From Parvibaculum sp. (GTDB lineage Bacteria; Pseudomonadota; Alphaproteobacteria; Parvibaculales; Parvibaculaceae), in the NCBI GenBank assembly GCA_017642695.1, contig JAEPQD010000002.1, positions 310,001 to 374,000 on the forward strand: 64,000 bases of DNA, written 5' to 3'. Position 1 is the first letter of the stretch. Every line of letters begins with the position of its first letter. Of this stretch, positions 9,394-20,419 are shown one piece after another. Both the position numbers and the translations under genes were made by a program. The notes under the pieces were generated by a model, which saw nothing but the letters and a program-made list of their open reading frames with translations, was not told the DNA's origin and ran no database searches.

Positions 9394-10221
9394 ATGCGTA
9401 ATTCGGTTTATCTCTCGGCTGCTGCGCATGCTTCGGTCATCGTGCTTGCGCTCGTGGCCTTTCCGTCTCCCGAGGAGCTTCCCTCGGTACAGACGCGCGC
9501 CCCGTTTGTGGATCTCGTCACCGTCGACGAGATGACCAACATGATAAAGAAGCAGAAGGCCGAAAAGCCGAAGCCGGTGGAGAAGCCAGAACCGCCGAAG
9601 CCGCAGGAAGTGGAAAAGCCGGAACCGAAACCCGAGCCGGCGCCAACTCCTCCGGCGCCTGAGGAAAAGGCAGAGCCGCTTCCCGAAAAGAAGATCGAGA
9701 AGAAGGAAGAAAAGCCGAAACCCGTTGAGAAGAAGGTCGAAAAGCCGACTCCGCCCAAGAAGGAACCCGAGCGCAAGAAAACCTTCGATCCGAACCAGAT
9801 CGCGGCGCTTCTCGACAAGACGCCGGACGCCGCGCCGAAATCTGAACCGCAAGAAACGGTCGAAGAGGATTTCGATGCACCGGTCACGGACGATCCGACG
9901 GCGCGGTTGACGATGAGTGAAATAGATGCGTTCAAGACGCAGATGCGGAAATGCTGGAGTGTGCCAGCGGGTGCTCCGAACGCCGAACAACTTATCGTCA
10001 AGATCAAGGTTTATCTCAATCAAGACGGATCGCTTGCGGCGCCTCCGGAGTTGATGGACAGGGCGCAGATGCTGACCGGCGGAAGCTACTATCGGGCGGC
10101 AGCGGAGTCCGCAATGCGAGCGATCAGGATGTGTCAGCCGTTCAAGATGCCAGCTGACAAATACACAAGCTGGCGAGAATTGGACCTCAGGTTCGATCCA
10201 AGAGAAATGCTGGGCGGCTAG
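9394..10221 (+). CDS. tolA: TolA-like envelope-spanning protein
   Basis: Links the inner-membrane TolQR motor to TolB-Pal. The 275-residue product has a short N-terminal membrane segment ([18 protein letters not shown]), a long middle region of Lys/Pro/Glu repeats (about residues 50-135), and a small C-terminal domain ([20 protein letters not shown] and onward) characteristic of alphaproteobacterial TolA. The low-complexity middle should form an extended periplasmic arm. Sequence identity of TolA proteins is generally low, so position and architecture carry the call. Confidence 0.9.
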   Translation: MRNSVYLSAAAHASVIVLALVAFPSPEELPSVQTRAPFVDLVTVDEMTNMIKKQKAEKPKPVEKPEPPKPQEVEKPEPKPEPAPTPPAPEEKAEPLPEKKIEKKEEKPKPVEKKVEKPTPPKKEPERKKTFDPNQIAALLDKTPDAAPKSEPQETVEEDFDAPVTDDPTARLTMSEIDAFKTQMRKCWSVPAGAPNAEQLIVKIKVYLNQDGSLAAPPELMDRAQMLTGGSYYRAAAESAMRAIRMCQPFKMPADKYTSWRELDLRFDPREMLGG

Positions 10222-10243
10222 CCCGCTACCGGGAGAGAATACG

Positions 10244-11596
10244 ATGACGAAGTTTCAGGCGTTGCTTCAGGATATGGCTGGTCGAGGGTTTGTTGCCCGG
10301 GTCGCCACGGTGCTTGTGTTTGCCGTCCTTTTCGCCACGCCTGCGCGCGCGGCACTGCAAATCGACATCACAGACGGTAACGTTGACCCCCTGCCCATCG
10401 CGATTACCGATTTCGTTGGCGGCGAGGGTCAGGAAGCAAAAATCGGCGCGGATATTTCTTCCGTCATCAGCGACAATCTCGAACGCTCTGGCTTGTTCCG
10501 GCCCTTGCCGAAGGCCTCCTTCATCGAGAAGGTTTCCGACATCAACGTGCAGCCGCGCTTCGGCGACTGGCGCATCATCAATTCGCAGGCGCTCGTCACG
10601 GGCCAGGCACGCATGGAGTCCGATGGTCGGCTCCGCGTGGAATTCCGTCTCTGGGACGTCCTCGCCGAACAGCAAATGACCGGCCTTCAGTTCTTCACGA
10701 CGCCCGACAACTGGCGCCGCGTCGCGCATCTCATTTCGGACGCGATTTACAAACGGCTGACTGGTGAGGAGGGCTATTTCGATACGCGAATTGTGTATGT
10801 GTCCGAGACGGGGCCGAAGAACGCGCGCGTCAAGCGGCTCGCGATCATGGATCAGGACGGGCATAACCCGCGCATGCTGACCAACGGCAACGAGCTTGTG
10901 CTCACGCCGCGCTTCAGCCCGAATTCGCAGGAGATCACCTATCTCGCCTACCGCAACAACCAGCCCCGCGTCTACGTTCTCGACATCGAGACGGGTCAGC
11001 AGGAAGTCGTCGGCCAGTTCCCCGGCATGACCTTCGCACCGCGCTTCTCGCCGGACGGGCAGCGCATCATCATGAGCCTTCAGCGCGGCGGTAATTCCGA
11101 TATCTATACGATGGATCTGCGCAGCCGCCAGGTGACGCGCCTGACCAATACGGCCGCTATCGATACCGCACCGAGCTATTCGCCGGACGGCCGGGAAATC
11201 ACGTTCGAATCGGATCGCGGCGGTTCGCAGCAGATTTACGTCATGGATGCCGATGGGTCGAACCAGAGGCGGGTCAGTTTCGGGCAGGGCAGTTATGCGA
11301 CGCCTGTCTGGTCGCCGCGCGGCGACCTCATCGCCTTCACCAAGATCACCGGCGGCCGGTTTGTGATCGGGGTCATGCGCCCTGACGGTACCGGCGAGCG
11401 GATTTTGACTGAGGGCTACCACAATGAGGGACCGACCTGGGCACCGAATGGCCGCGTGCTGATGTTCTTCCGCGAAACCCGCGGCGCGCAGGGTGGGCCG
11501 AGCCTCTGGTCGGTCGACGTGACGGGCTACAATGAGCGACCGGTGCCAACGGCGACGATGGCGTCTGACCCTGCCTGGTCGCCCCGGATCCAATAG
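10244..11596 (+). CDS. tolB: Tol-Pal system beta-propeller protein TolB
   Basis: Periplasmic protein of 450 residues that interacts with Pal and TolA. A signal peptide ends at about residue 36 (ATPARA-A, followed by LQIDITDG). An N-terminal alpha/beta domain is followed by a propeller made of repeats such as [30 protein letters not shown] and [15 protein letters not shown], each carrying the xxSPDGxxIxF blade pattern. Length matches the family. It starts 22 bases after tolA and is followed by a 347-base gap before pal. Confidence 0.95.
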   Translation: MTKFQALLQDMAGRGFVARVATVLVFAVLFATPARAALQIDITDGNVDPLPIAITDFVGGEGQEAKIGADISSVISDNLERSGLFRPLPKASFIEKVSDINVQPRFGDWRIINSQALVTGQARMESDGRLRVEFRLWDVLAEQQMTGLQFFTTPDNWRRVAHLISDAIYKRLTGEEGYFDTRIVYVSETGPKNARVKRLAIMDQDGHNPRMLTNGNELVLTPRFSPNSQEITYLAYRNNQPRVYVLDIETGQQEVVGQFPGMTFAPRFSPDGQRIIMSLQRGGNSDIYTMDLRSRQVTRLTNTAAIDTAPSYSPDGREITFESDRGGSQQIYVMDADGSNQRRVSFGQGSYATPVWSPRGDLIAFTKITGGRFVIGVMRPDGTGERILTEGYHNEGPTWAPNGRVLMFFRETRGAQGGPSLWSVDVTGYNERPVPTATMASDPAWSPRIQ

Positions 11597-11943
11597 AGAC
11601 CATCAAGTATTCGGTGGCCTGTGTGAGCCGAACTGTTTGAAGGTTGATGTAAAAATGTCACGTCAATTTGGCCGAAAAGTCGCATGATATTTGTTGCTTC
11701 TTGCCTGATACTCAGGCAACCGCTAGTATGCTGTTGCGGTACAGCAACCCCAGCGTCGGCCAATTGCGGGCGACGTGTTCCGGGCCGGAACGATATCGGT
11801 ACGGGAAGGTTTTCTACACGGCACCACCTTCGGGTAAAGCGGGCAGTGCGCCTGTTTTACGGCGAGGGTTGCACGTGCAAGAGTGTCAATTCAATTGAGC
11901 GCTGAGGCGCCATGGCCGCTGAGATCAAAAGGAGATCACCCGA
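11597..11943 (+). promoter_or_regulatory. tolB-pal intergenic region
   Basis: A 347-base gap, unusually large inside a tol-pal cluster. It includes moderately AT-rich stretches (near 11640-11700) that could hold a separate pal promoter, and ends in a good ribosome-binding site, AAGGAG (11928-11933), before the pal ATG at 11944. I see no terminator after tolB, no RNA gene and no convincing coding sequence. Confidence 0.4.
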
Positions 11944-12441
11944 ATGAAGTCCCCGAACGCTGGCCTGCGGTTTGCCGCCGTGGCTGCTGCTTTCCTCATG
12001 CTTGCCGCTTGCTCCTCCAATGATGAGACCAGCGGTGCGCCCTCTTCCTCCACAGCCGGCCAGATTACGCCCGGCAGCACCGAAGACTTCGTTGCCAATG
12101 TCGGCGACCGCGTCTTCTTCGACACCGACAAGTCCTCGCTCAGCGATGAAGCCCGCGCGACGCTTCAGCGTCAGGCGGCCTGGATGCAGCTCTATCCGAA
12201 CCTGACCTTCACGGTTGAAGGACACGCCGACGAGCGCGGAACCCGTGAATACAACCTCGCGCTGGGTGGCCGCCGTGCCAACTCGGCGAAGGATTATCTT
12301 GTGAGCCTTGGCGTCGACGCCGGCCGTCTCAATACCGTGTCCTACGGCAAGGAGCGTCCCGTCTGCCTCGACTCGAACGAGAACTGCTGGGCCCAGAACC
12401 GTCGTGCCGTGACGGTTATTGTGTCCGGCGCCGCGAGCTGA
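11944..12441 (+). CDS. pal: Peptidoglycan-associated lipoprotein Pal
   Basis: Outer-membrane lipoprotein of 165 residues that binds peptidoglycan and TolB. The N-terminus has a signal sequence ending in the lipobox LAAC (Cys at about residue 23), followed by a Ser/Thr-rich linker. The C-terminal OmpA-like domain carries the diaminopimelate-binding pattern VEGHADERGTREYNLALGGR (about residues 92-111). AAGGAG lies upstream of the start. A strong terminator follows at 12479-12514. Confidence 0.96.
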   Translation: MKSPNAGLRFAAVAAAFLMLAACSSNDETSGAPSSSTAGQITPGSTEDFVANVGDRVFFDTDKSSLSDEARATLQRQAAWMQLYPNLTFTVEGHADERGTREYNLALGGRRANSAKDYLVSLGVDAGRLNTVSYGKERPVCLDSNENCWAQNRRAVTVIVSGAAS

Positions 12442-12478
12442 TCCGCGTTTCGCGAATCTGTCCTGCATGAGTTATTAA

Positions 12479-12514
12479 AGCGCTCTTCCGCCTTGCGCGG
12501 GAGGGCGCTTTTTT
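12479..12514 (+). terminator. Rho-independent terminator after pal
   Basis: A GC-rich hairpin whose arms are AGCGCTCTTCCGC and GCGGGAGGGCGCT (with G-T pairs) is followed by a run of six T residues. It lies 38 bases after the pal stop and before cpoB, so it should end transcription of the tol-pal genes, at least in part. Confidence 0.85.
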
Positions 12515-12613
12515 GACCATCCTTGCGGAACTCCACGACATGCCGGTGCCGCAATTTGGTCGTACTTGGCTCTAAGATATCGTCTCGTTTTGACATTCGG
12601 ACGGGAGGTTCGA

Positions 12614-13525
12614 TTGCGACATAATCGTCGCCCCAGCAACAGGGCTTTGGTGCTTGCCGTGCTTGCCGGTTTGCCGGTCGTTGGAGCCGGTGCCGCGTTT
12701 GCGCAGTCAGGCGATGGCGACATGCGTGCGATCGGCAACCGTCTCGACCGCATCGAAAATGAAATTTCCGACCTGCAGCGCCAGAGCTATGGGGGCGCTT
12801 CCTCCGGGTCGCCTGCCTCGCTGGATAGCGGTGCCGGTGCGGCCGATCTTCATTCGAGAGTGATACAGCTCGAAGAACAGGTACGCGAACTCAACGGCAG
12901 GGTCGAAGAGGCGAACCACCGCGCGGCGCAAGCCGAACGGCAGCTGGAGCTCTTCAAGAGCGATGTCGAACTCCGTTTTCAGGATATTCAGGGCGGGGGC
13001 GCGGCCTCTGCGGGCGGCGCACCGTCGGCAGCGTCCGGTGAAAACGATTCTGCATCCCGCACAGCACCGGCCGAAGGTACGCTTGGCAGCAGCACGCCAG
13101 CTGAAACTGCTGCCGCTACCGCACCTTCCGTGCTGCCGAACGGCACACCGGAGACGCAGTATGATTTCGCGATCGATCTCATGAAGCGCGGCCAGTACGA
13201 CCAGGCGCGGCAGGCTTTCCAGGAGTTCCTGCAGATTCACCCCAAGCACGAGCTTGCGGGGAATGCCCAGTACTGGTTGGGTGAGACCTATTACGCGCAA
13301 AACAACTACAAGCAGGCGGGTGATGCCTTTCTGACGGGCTACACGACCTATGCGTCGAGCAGCAAGGCGCCGGACAGCCTGCTGAAGCTCGGTATGAGCC
13401 TCGCCGCACTCGACAACAAGGATGCCGCCTGCACGGTCTGGGGCGAGCTTGGCTCGAAGTTCCCGCAGGCGTCGCCTTCCGTGGTCGCCCGTGCGCGACT
13501 CGAGCGCCAGAAGGCTGGCTGCTGA
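12614..13525 (+). CDS. cpoB: Cell division coordinator CpoB (YbgF)
   Basis: Periplasmic TPR protein that links Tol-Pal to peptidoglycan synthesis at the septum. I place the start at TTG 12614 because GGGAGG (12603-12608) is six bases upstream and the resulting 303-residue product begins with a normal signal peptide ending GAGAAFA-Q. A trimer-forming coiled coil follows (about residues 35-120), then a Ser/Ala/Pro-rich linker and C-terminal TPRs (YDFAIDLMKRGQYDQARQAF, QYWLGETYYAQNNYKQAGDAF). Last gene of the conserved tol-pal set. Confidence 0.92.
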   Translation: MRHNRRPSNRALVLAVLAGLPVVGAGAAFAQSGDGDMRAIGNRLDRIENEISDLQRQSYGGASSGSPASLDSGAGAADLHSRVIQLEEQVRELNGRVEEANHRAAQAERQLELFKSDVELRFQDIQGGGAASAGGAPSAASGENDSASRTAPAEGTLGSSTPAETAAATAPSVLPNGTPETQYDFAIDLMKRGQYDQARQAFQEFLQIHPKHELAGNAQYWLGETYYAQNNYKQAGDAFLTGYTTYASSSKAPDSLLKLGMSLAALDNKDAACTVWGELGSKFPQASPSVVARARLERQKAGC

Positions 13526-13551
13526 TCAACCGACAGTGAAGGGGAGCGGAG

Positions 13552-14937
13552 ATGAGCGCGCCGCACGGAACCGCGCGATCGGAAACCTCTCCCGTTACCG
13601 CGGCCGAGTTCGCTGCGTGTCTTGCCGCCTTCTCTCCCTCGAAGTCCCTTGCCGTGGCCTTTTCCGGCGGTCCGGATTCGCTCGCCCTCCTCATCCTTGC
13701 TGCGCAATGGGCACGCAGGCGCAAGGGCGTCTCCCTTCACGCCTTCACCGTGGATCACGGCTTGCGTGCGGCCTCCGCCGCCGAGGCAAAACAGGCTGCG
13801 GCACTCGCAAGGAGGCTCGGCGTTCCTCACCGGACTCTTCGCTGGGAAGGCATTAAACCCGCGAGCGGCATTCAGGCGGCGGCCCGCGATGCCCGTTACC
13901 AGCTTCTCCGCGACGCCTGCCAGGAGGTCGACGCGGGCGATCTTCTCGTTGCACATCATCTGGAAGATCAGGCGGAAACCTTTCTCTTGCGCCTTGCACG
14001 CGGAAGTGGGGTCGACGGGCTTGCCGCCATGCCGCCGGCAAGGAGGTTGGCTGAAGGAGGATCGCCGGTTCGTCTTCTCAGGCCGCTTCTCGGCATCAGC
14101 CAAAGCCGCCTCGCAGCGACGATTGCAAAGTCAGGTCTTGTGCCGATTCTCGACCCCAGCAATGAAGATGACCGGTTCGACCGGGTGAGGGCGCGCAAGG
14201 CGCTTGCGCTTCTCGCACCGCTCGGCCTCGATGCGGCGCGACTTGCACGGACGGCTGGACAGATGGCGCGGGCGCGTGAAGCGCTTGAAGCAGAGGCGGC
14301 CGCACTTCTCTCGACGCATGCCGTCCTATCCCCATTCGGTCACGTCGAGATGGAGCGCGGGCCACTTATCGCAGCGCCGCCGGAGACCGGACTGCGGGCG
14401 CTCGCAGTGCTTATTCGTATCGTCGGGGGCGCGGACTATGCGCCCCGCCTCGATGCCCTGGAGGCCGTCTACGCCGCCATAAGCGAGGGAACCCTTGGCC
14501 GCGGCCGTACGCTTGGCGGGGTCAAACTTGCCTTGAAGGGCCATATCGTTCTTGCCACCCGCGAGACCGCCGCCGCTAAGCGCGCCCCATCCTTTGTGCT
14601 GAAGACGGGGGAGGAAGGGCTCTGGGACGGGCGATTTCATATCCGCATTCGCAAGGCACCGCGCGGGACCCTGCTGGAGGTTCACGCGCTCGGAGAGGAA
14701 GGGCTCGCCGCGCTTAGGATGTCTGACGTGGTGCTCCCGGCCGTACCCGCTGCGATCCTTCAGACCCTTCCGGGTCTCTGGCGGGAGGGCGCGCTCGTGG
14801 GGGCGCCTCATTTGGGTACACTTGGGTGTGGGGTGGTAGCAGCTGTGTCGCTCCGCCGCATGGCTTGGCTAGAGCCTTCAAAAGCGCCTGAAAATGCCGA
14901 AAAGAAGGGCAATGAGCCGGGCGCTGGCACTTGGTAA
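13552..14937 (+). CDS. tilS: tRNA(Ile)-lysidine synthase TilS
   Basis: Modifies C34 of tRNA-Ile(CAU) to lysidine, changing its decoding from AUG to AUA. The 461-residue product carries the PP-loop motif FSGGPDSLALL (SGGPDS at residues 38-43) and the VDHGLRAASAAEA and HHLEDQAETFLLRLARGSG segments typical of the N-type ATP pyrophosphatase core. The C-terminal part is the less conserved tRNA-binding region. A GGGGAGCGGAG sequence lies just before the start. tilS followed by ftsH is a conserved bacterial pair. Confidence 0.94.
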   Translation: MSAPHGTARSETSPVTAAEFAACLAAFSPSKSLAVAFSGGPDSLALLILAAQWARRRKGVSLHAFTVDHGLRAASAAEAKQAAALARRLGVPHRTLRWEGIKPASGIQAAARDARYQLLRDACQEVDAGDLLVAHHLEDQAETFLLRLARGSGVDGLAAMPPARRLAEGGSPVRLLRPLLGISQSRLAATIAKSGLVPILDPSNEDDRFDRVRARKALALLAPLGLDAARLARTAGQMARAREALEAEAAALLSTHAVLSPFGHVEMERGPLIAAPPETGLRALAVLIRIVGGADYAPRLDALEAVYAAISEGTLGRGRTLGGVKLALKGHIVLATRETAAAKRAPSFVLKTGEEGLWDGRFHIRIRKAPRGTLLEVHALGEEGLAALRMSDVVLPAVPAAILQTLPGLWREGALVGAPHLGTLGCGVVAAVSLRRMAWLEPSKAPENAEKKGNEPGAGTW

Positions 14938-15068
14938 ACCTTTCTATGGTCACTATGTTCTTCTAGATTAGAAACAATCGAGAAGCGGGAGGCGGTCTGG
15001 CACGGCCCCTGCAAAGTGGCCCCGGCCAACGAAATGGCGCCGGTCGTCAGGTAAAAAGGTAAAAGCCC

Positions 15069-16988
<1,920 letters not shown>

Positions 16989-17010
16989 AACCCCACAACA
17001 TGAAGTTATG

Positions 17011-17038
17011 AGGGAAGGCTCCGGCCTTCCCTTTTTTT
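17011..17038 (+). terminator. Rho-independent terminator after ftsH
   Basis: A perfect hairpin with arms AGGGAAGGC and GCCTTCCCT around a four-base loop is followed by a run of seven T residues. It lies about 22 bases after the ftsH stop, ending the tilS-ftsH unit before the accessory amidohydrolase gene. Confidence 0.9.
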
Positions 17039-17067
17039 GGTTTTCAACGCCTATCTACGAGGTGGAT

Positions 17068-18519
17068 ATGAAGGTAGTGAAGTGGGGCGCTGGTGTTCTG
17101 GCGGCGGTTACCTGTGTCGTTCTTTTGGTCTGGTGGGCCATCCTGCCGCCCGCTCTTGATGTTCCGGGCGGCCGGGAACACATCATCTCCGGCGTCACCG
17201 TTATCAATCCGGGCATTGAGCGGCTGGTCAATCAAAGCATCATTATTCGGGACGGGCGCATCGAAGAAATCAGAGCGCGCATCGATAGCGATCCGGCGCC
17301 TGTTTGCGAGGGATGTTTCGCGCTGCCTGGTCTCATCGATGCGCATGTTCATACGCCTCCATCTTTCATTGTCGGCAATCAGCGGTTGTTCGCGCTGATG
17401 TATCTGCGGTACGGCGTGACGTCCGTGCGAGATGTCGGCCAGTCGGATGCGAGTGTCGTGGATTTCGCTGCCTCGTTGAACGATGGCCAGATCGTCGGGC
17501 CCTATATGTATCGTTGCGGCCCCGTTCTCGAGGGCTCGCCGCCAGGCTGGCCTGTCGCCAGGGTTGTCGATACCGCCGAAGCCGCTCGCAATGCGGTCAT
17601 GGAGTTCGCCGATCGAGGCGTTGACTGCATCAAGGTCTACAACGAGGTAAACGAGGAAAGCTTCAGGGCGATCAGAGCTGCGGCAGCGGAGCGCAATCTT
17701 CCGTTGATCGGGCATGTGCCCCATTCCGTGAAGCTTGGAATAGTCGAGAATTTCGAAATCCAGCACTTCACCGGCATTCCTTACCTTGCGTCGGCACGTC
17801 CCCCGATGGGGTGGGATTACCGCGACGAGGATATCGAGGCGATGTCCGATGCAGATATCGCTGCGCTCGGCGAAATTTTCATTGCCAATCGGCTGTCGAT
17901 CACGCCGACGCTCGCAAACCACACGCTGAGACTGACGGATTCGGACATCGAACGTTTTCCTCCCACGGCCGGGGCGGCGCACCTTCCCGCTTTCTGGACA
18001 GATTCCTGGAAGCTGGTCGCCGGGCATCCCCAAGGCGAAGAGGCCGTGATGCGCCGTATCGCCACTCAGCCTCGATACGACGCCATTGTCGCAGAATTGC
18101 ACAAGGCGGGCGTCGATGTGTTAGCGGGAACGGATACGCTCATGCCCTGGGTGGTCCCGGGCGAGTCTTTGCATCTTGAACTTGCACGGCTTGAAAAGGC
18201 GCTTGGCAGTCCCGAGGCGGCGCTGAAGGCGGCGACGGTGACAAGCGGGGCCCATATCGCCCCGGGGCAGATTGGGACTCTGCGGCCCGGAGCACGCGCG
18301 GACATCCTGGTCCTGCGTGATGATCCCACCGTCTCACTTTCGGCGTTGTCGGGATGGACGGTGGTGATCGCGAACGGACGCCGTTATGACAGGGAAACAG
18401 TCGACGGATGGCTTGCCCGCTACGACGCGCACTTCCACGGTGTGCTCTACAACACGGTTGTCAGTGGTCTGGTGTCGAGATTGGCGAAGCGTTTCTCGCA
18501 TCGCCATGCGGAAGACTGA
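17068..18519 (+). CDS. Membrane-anchored metal-dependent amidohydrolase
   Basis: A 483-residue amidohydrolase-superfamily protein (imidazolonepropionase/prolidase-like group). An N-terminal hydrophobic helix (residues 8-28, AGVLAAVTCVVLLVWWAIL) probably anchors it with the catalytic domain outside the cytoplasm. Metal ligands fit the family: DAHVH (H93, H95), a Lys in CIKVYNEVNE, His in LIGHVPHS and IQHFTG, and Asp in AGTDTLM. GAGGTGG precedes the ATG at 17068. The substrate cannot be told. It stands alone between the ftsH terminator and the convergent P450 gene, in a block inserted in the usual ftsH-folP neighbourhood. Confidence 0.8.
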   Translation: MKVVKWGAGVLAAVTCVVLLVWWAILPPALDVPGGREHIISGVTVINPGIERLVNQSIIIRDGRIEEIRARIDSDPAPVCEGCFALPGLIDAHVHTPPSFIVGNQRLFALMYLRYGVTSVRDVGQSDASVVDFAASLNDGQIVGPYMYRCGPVLEGSPPGWPVARVVDTAEAARNAVMEFADRGVDCIKVYNEVNEESFRAIRAAAAERNLPLIGHVPHSVKLGIVENFEIQHFTGIPYLASARPPMGWDYRDEDIEAMSDADIAALGEIFIANRLSITPTLANHTLRLTDSDIERFPPTAGAAHLPAFWTDSWKLVAGHPQGEEAVMRRIATQPRYDAIVAELHKAGVDVLAGTDTLMPWVVPGESLHLELARLEKALGSPEAALKAATVTSGAHIAPGQIGTLRPGARADILVLRDDPTVSLSALSGWTVVIANGRRYDRETVDGWLARYDAHFHGVLYNTVVSGLVSRLAKRFSHRHAED

Positions 18520-18545
18520 CCTGAAAGCCTGCTTTCGCGGAAACT

Positions 18546-18571
18546 AGGGGAGGCTCCTTCGGGCCTCCCCT
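18546..18571. terminator. Hairpin between convergent amidohydrolase and P450 genes
   Basis: Inverted repeat with arms AGGGGAGGC and GCCTCCCCT around an eight-base loop, located between two convergent genes. It lacks a clear T-run on either strand, so it is a weak or factor-assisted terminator at best. Its core resembles the terminator after the ferredoxin gene (20030-20059). Confidence 0.55.
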
Positions 18572-18636
18572 GTCCATGTTCGGTGTCTCCCGACGCCGCT
18601 CACTTCGACATATTCGCCGAGAGACGTGTTGTCTCT

Positions 18637-19890
18637 TCAGGCGTGGAGCCGCACCGGCATGTAGGAATAGCCGCGCACGAAATTCGAGCGTACGCGTTCG
18701 GGTTCCTTCAGCACTTCGATATGGGAGAAGCGGGCGAGGATTTCCTCCCAGAGAATCTTCAACTGCATCTCCGCCAGCCGGTTTCCGACGCAGCGATGGA
18801 CGCCGAAGCCGAAGGAGAGGTGCTGGCGCGGTCGGGCGCGGTCGATGATGAGCTCATTCGGCCGCTCGATCATGTCCTCGTCGCGGTTGCCCGACAGGTA
18901 CCACATCACCACCTTGTCGCCCTTGCGGATCGTCTTGCCGCCGACTTCATGATCCTCGAGCGCCGTGCGGCGCATATGGGCGAGCGGCGTCTGCCAGCGG
19001 ATTACCTCCGGCACCATGCTGTCGATGAGCGCATGGTTGGCTTTCAGCTTTTCGAATTCCTTCGGGAAGCGATTGAGTGCCAGCACGCTGCCCGTCATCG
19101 AGTTGCGTGTCGTGTCATTACCCCCGACGATCAGCAACAGAATGTTACCGAGGAACTCTTCCGGCGGCATGTTCCGCGTCGCCGGCGAGTGCGCGAGCAT
19201 CGAGATCAGGTCGTTGCCCGGTTCCTTCTTGTTGACGCGTTCGTTCCACAGCGTCATGAAGCTCGCCGCACATTCCTGCAGTTCCTTCGAGCGCTGTTCC
19301 CAGCTGTCGATGATGCCGCTGCCCGGTTCTGCCGTAGTGACGTCCGACCAGCGCGTCAACCTGCGGCGCTCCTCGAACGGGAAATCGAAAAGTGTCGCCA
19401 GCATCTGCGTCGTCAGTTCGATGGAAACGTTGTCCACCCAGTCAAACTCTTCACCGACCGGCAGTCGGTCGAGAATGTTCTGCATCCGCTCGCGAATGGT
19501 CTTCTCCAGCACCATGAGGTTGCTTGGCGCGACGATGGGGCTCACCGTCTTGCGCTGGGCGTCGTGCTCCGGCGGGTCCATGGTGATGAAGCTGCGGAGC
19601 GGCAGGCCTTCGCTGCGCACATTGTTGTCGTCGATGATGATGCCGCCGACGCCCGCTTCCGAGGAGAACACCTGGTGGTTCGTGTCTACCGCCATGATGT
19701 CCTTGTACTTGGTGATCGACCAGTAGGGACCGTAGGCGCTTTCCGCGCAGTAATGCACGGGATCTTCCTCGCGCAGCCTCGTGAAGTAGTCGCCCACCGT
19801 GTCGTTCACGAAGAGATCCGGATTGCTCACGTCGATCTTGTCGAGGGGAACGGACAGGGCAGGGTTCGCTTCAAGCGTCGCAATGCTCAT
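18637..19890 (-). CDS. Cytochrome P450, CYP153-type alkane hydroxylase (copy 1)
   Basis: A 417-residue soluble bacterial P450. The I-helix oxygen-activation motif GGNDTT is at 256-261, the K-helix ExxR (EVIR) at 295-298, and the haem loop [18 protein letters not shown] has the axial Cys at 367. These sequences, with [15 protein letters not shown] and the [10 protein letters not shown] helix, resemble CYP153 enzymes that hydroxylate terminal carbons of alkanes using ferredoxin electrons. I start at 19890 because GGGAGAGAGAA precedes that ATG; an in-frame ATG at 19917 is possible. It is a close paralogue of the P450 at 20420-21685 and seems to have its own promoter, since a terminator lies upstream. 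Confidence 0.9.
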   Translation of the reverse strand: MSIATLEANPALSVPLDKIDVSNPDLFVNDTVGDYFTRLREEDPVHYCAESAYGPYWSITKYKDIMAVDTNHQVFSSEAGVGGIIIDDNNVRSEGLPLRSFITMDPPEHDAQRKTVSPIVAPSNLMVLEKTIRERMQNILDRLPVGEEFDWVDNVSIELTTQMLATLFDFPFEERRRLTRWSDVTTAEPGSGIIDSWEQRSKELQECAASFMTLWNERVNKKEPGNDLISMLAHSPATRNMPPEEFLGNILLLIVGGNDTTRNSMTGSVLALNRFPKEFEKLKANHALIDSMVPEVIRWQTPLAHMRRTALEDHEVGGKTIRKGDKVVMWYLSGNRDEDMIERPNELIIDRARPRQHLSFGFGVHRCVGNRLAEMQLKILWEEILARFSHIEVLKEPERVRSNFVRGYSYMPVRLHA

Positions 19891-20029
19891 TTCTCTCTCC
19901 CACAGACTTTTCGTCATTGTTCTTGGCTTCCATTAGCGCCGCTCCGGAGGTCCTATGTCAATACGGGGTTCGTAGGCGTGCAACGCATTTTCACTGGATC
20001 CGGGTGGTCGGAATGCGTAGTGCGGAAGC

Positions 20030-20059
20030 AAAAAGGGAGGCTCCTTAGAGCCTCCCTTT
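20030..20059 (-). terminator. Rho-independent terminator after the ferredoxin gene
   Basis: Read on the minus strand, the arms GGGAGGCTC and GAGCCTCCC enclose a four-base loop and are followed by five or more T residues. It lies 26 bases past the ferredoxin stop and so separates the P450-ferredoxin unit from the second P450 gene. Confidence 0.85.
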
Positions 20060-20085
20060 CCTCTGTCCGGCGTCTCCCGATGCCG

Positions 20086-20409
20086 TCAGTGCTGCTTCTC
20101 CGGCAGCTTCAGAACCAGTCCGTCCAGCGCGTCGTCTAGCTTGATCTGACAAGCGAGGCGGCTGTTGTCCTGCACGTCCTCGGCGAATTCGAGCATGCTC
20201 TGTTCCAGGCCTTCCGCGGCCTTGCCGGTCTTCTCGATCCAGCCCGGATCGACATAGACATGGCAGGTCGCGCAGGCGGCCGCGCCGCCGCAATCGCCGT
20301 CGATACCGGGAATGCCGTTCTTCACCGCGACTTCCATCGCGTTGAAGCCCGCATCGGTCTCGACGAGATATTCCGTGCCGTTCGCTTCGACATATTTGAT
20401 GTGCAGCAT
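20086..20409 (-). CDS. [2Fe-2S] ferredoxin, putidaredoxin-like
   Basis: A 107-residue electron carrier. Cluster ligands fit the adrenodoxin/putidaredoxin pattern: C40, C46 and C49 in DCGGAAACATCHVYVD, and C87 in RLACQIKLDDALDGL. These are the usual redox partners of class I bacterial P450s and take electrons from an NADH-dependent reductase, which is not in this window. The start at 20409 follows GAGGAAACG. It is 10 bases downstream of the P450 copy 2 stop, so the two are co-transcribed; the second P450 lies beyond a terminator. Confidence 0.93.
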   Translation of the reverse strand: MLHIKYVEANGTEYLVETDAGFNAMEVAVKNGIPGIDGDCGGAAACATCHVYVDPGWIEKTGKAAEGLEQSMLEFAEDVQDNSRLACQIKLDDALDGLVLKLPEKQH

Positions 20410-20419
20410 GGCCGTTTCC

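Noticed and set aside
9540-9800. Repetitive Lys/Pro/Glu-rich DNA in tolA considered as a tandem-repeat or CRISPR-like array
   Set aside because: It is in-frame protein low complexity of the TolA arm, with no constant repeat-spacer units. No CRISPR array was found in the window.
9112-10023. Antisense frame over tolR-tolA (about 300 codons, Arg/Leu/Phe-rich)
   Set aside because: Arises from the Lys/Pro/Glu repeats of tolA read backwards; not a real protein.
18583-20139. Long plus-strand frame across the P450 gene (about 518 codons)
   Set aside because: Fully antisense to the CYP153 copy 1, which has haem and ExxR motifs; the shadow has no family features.
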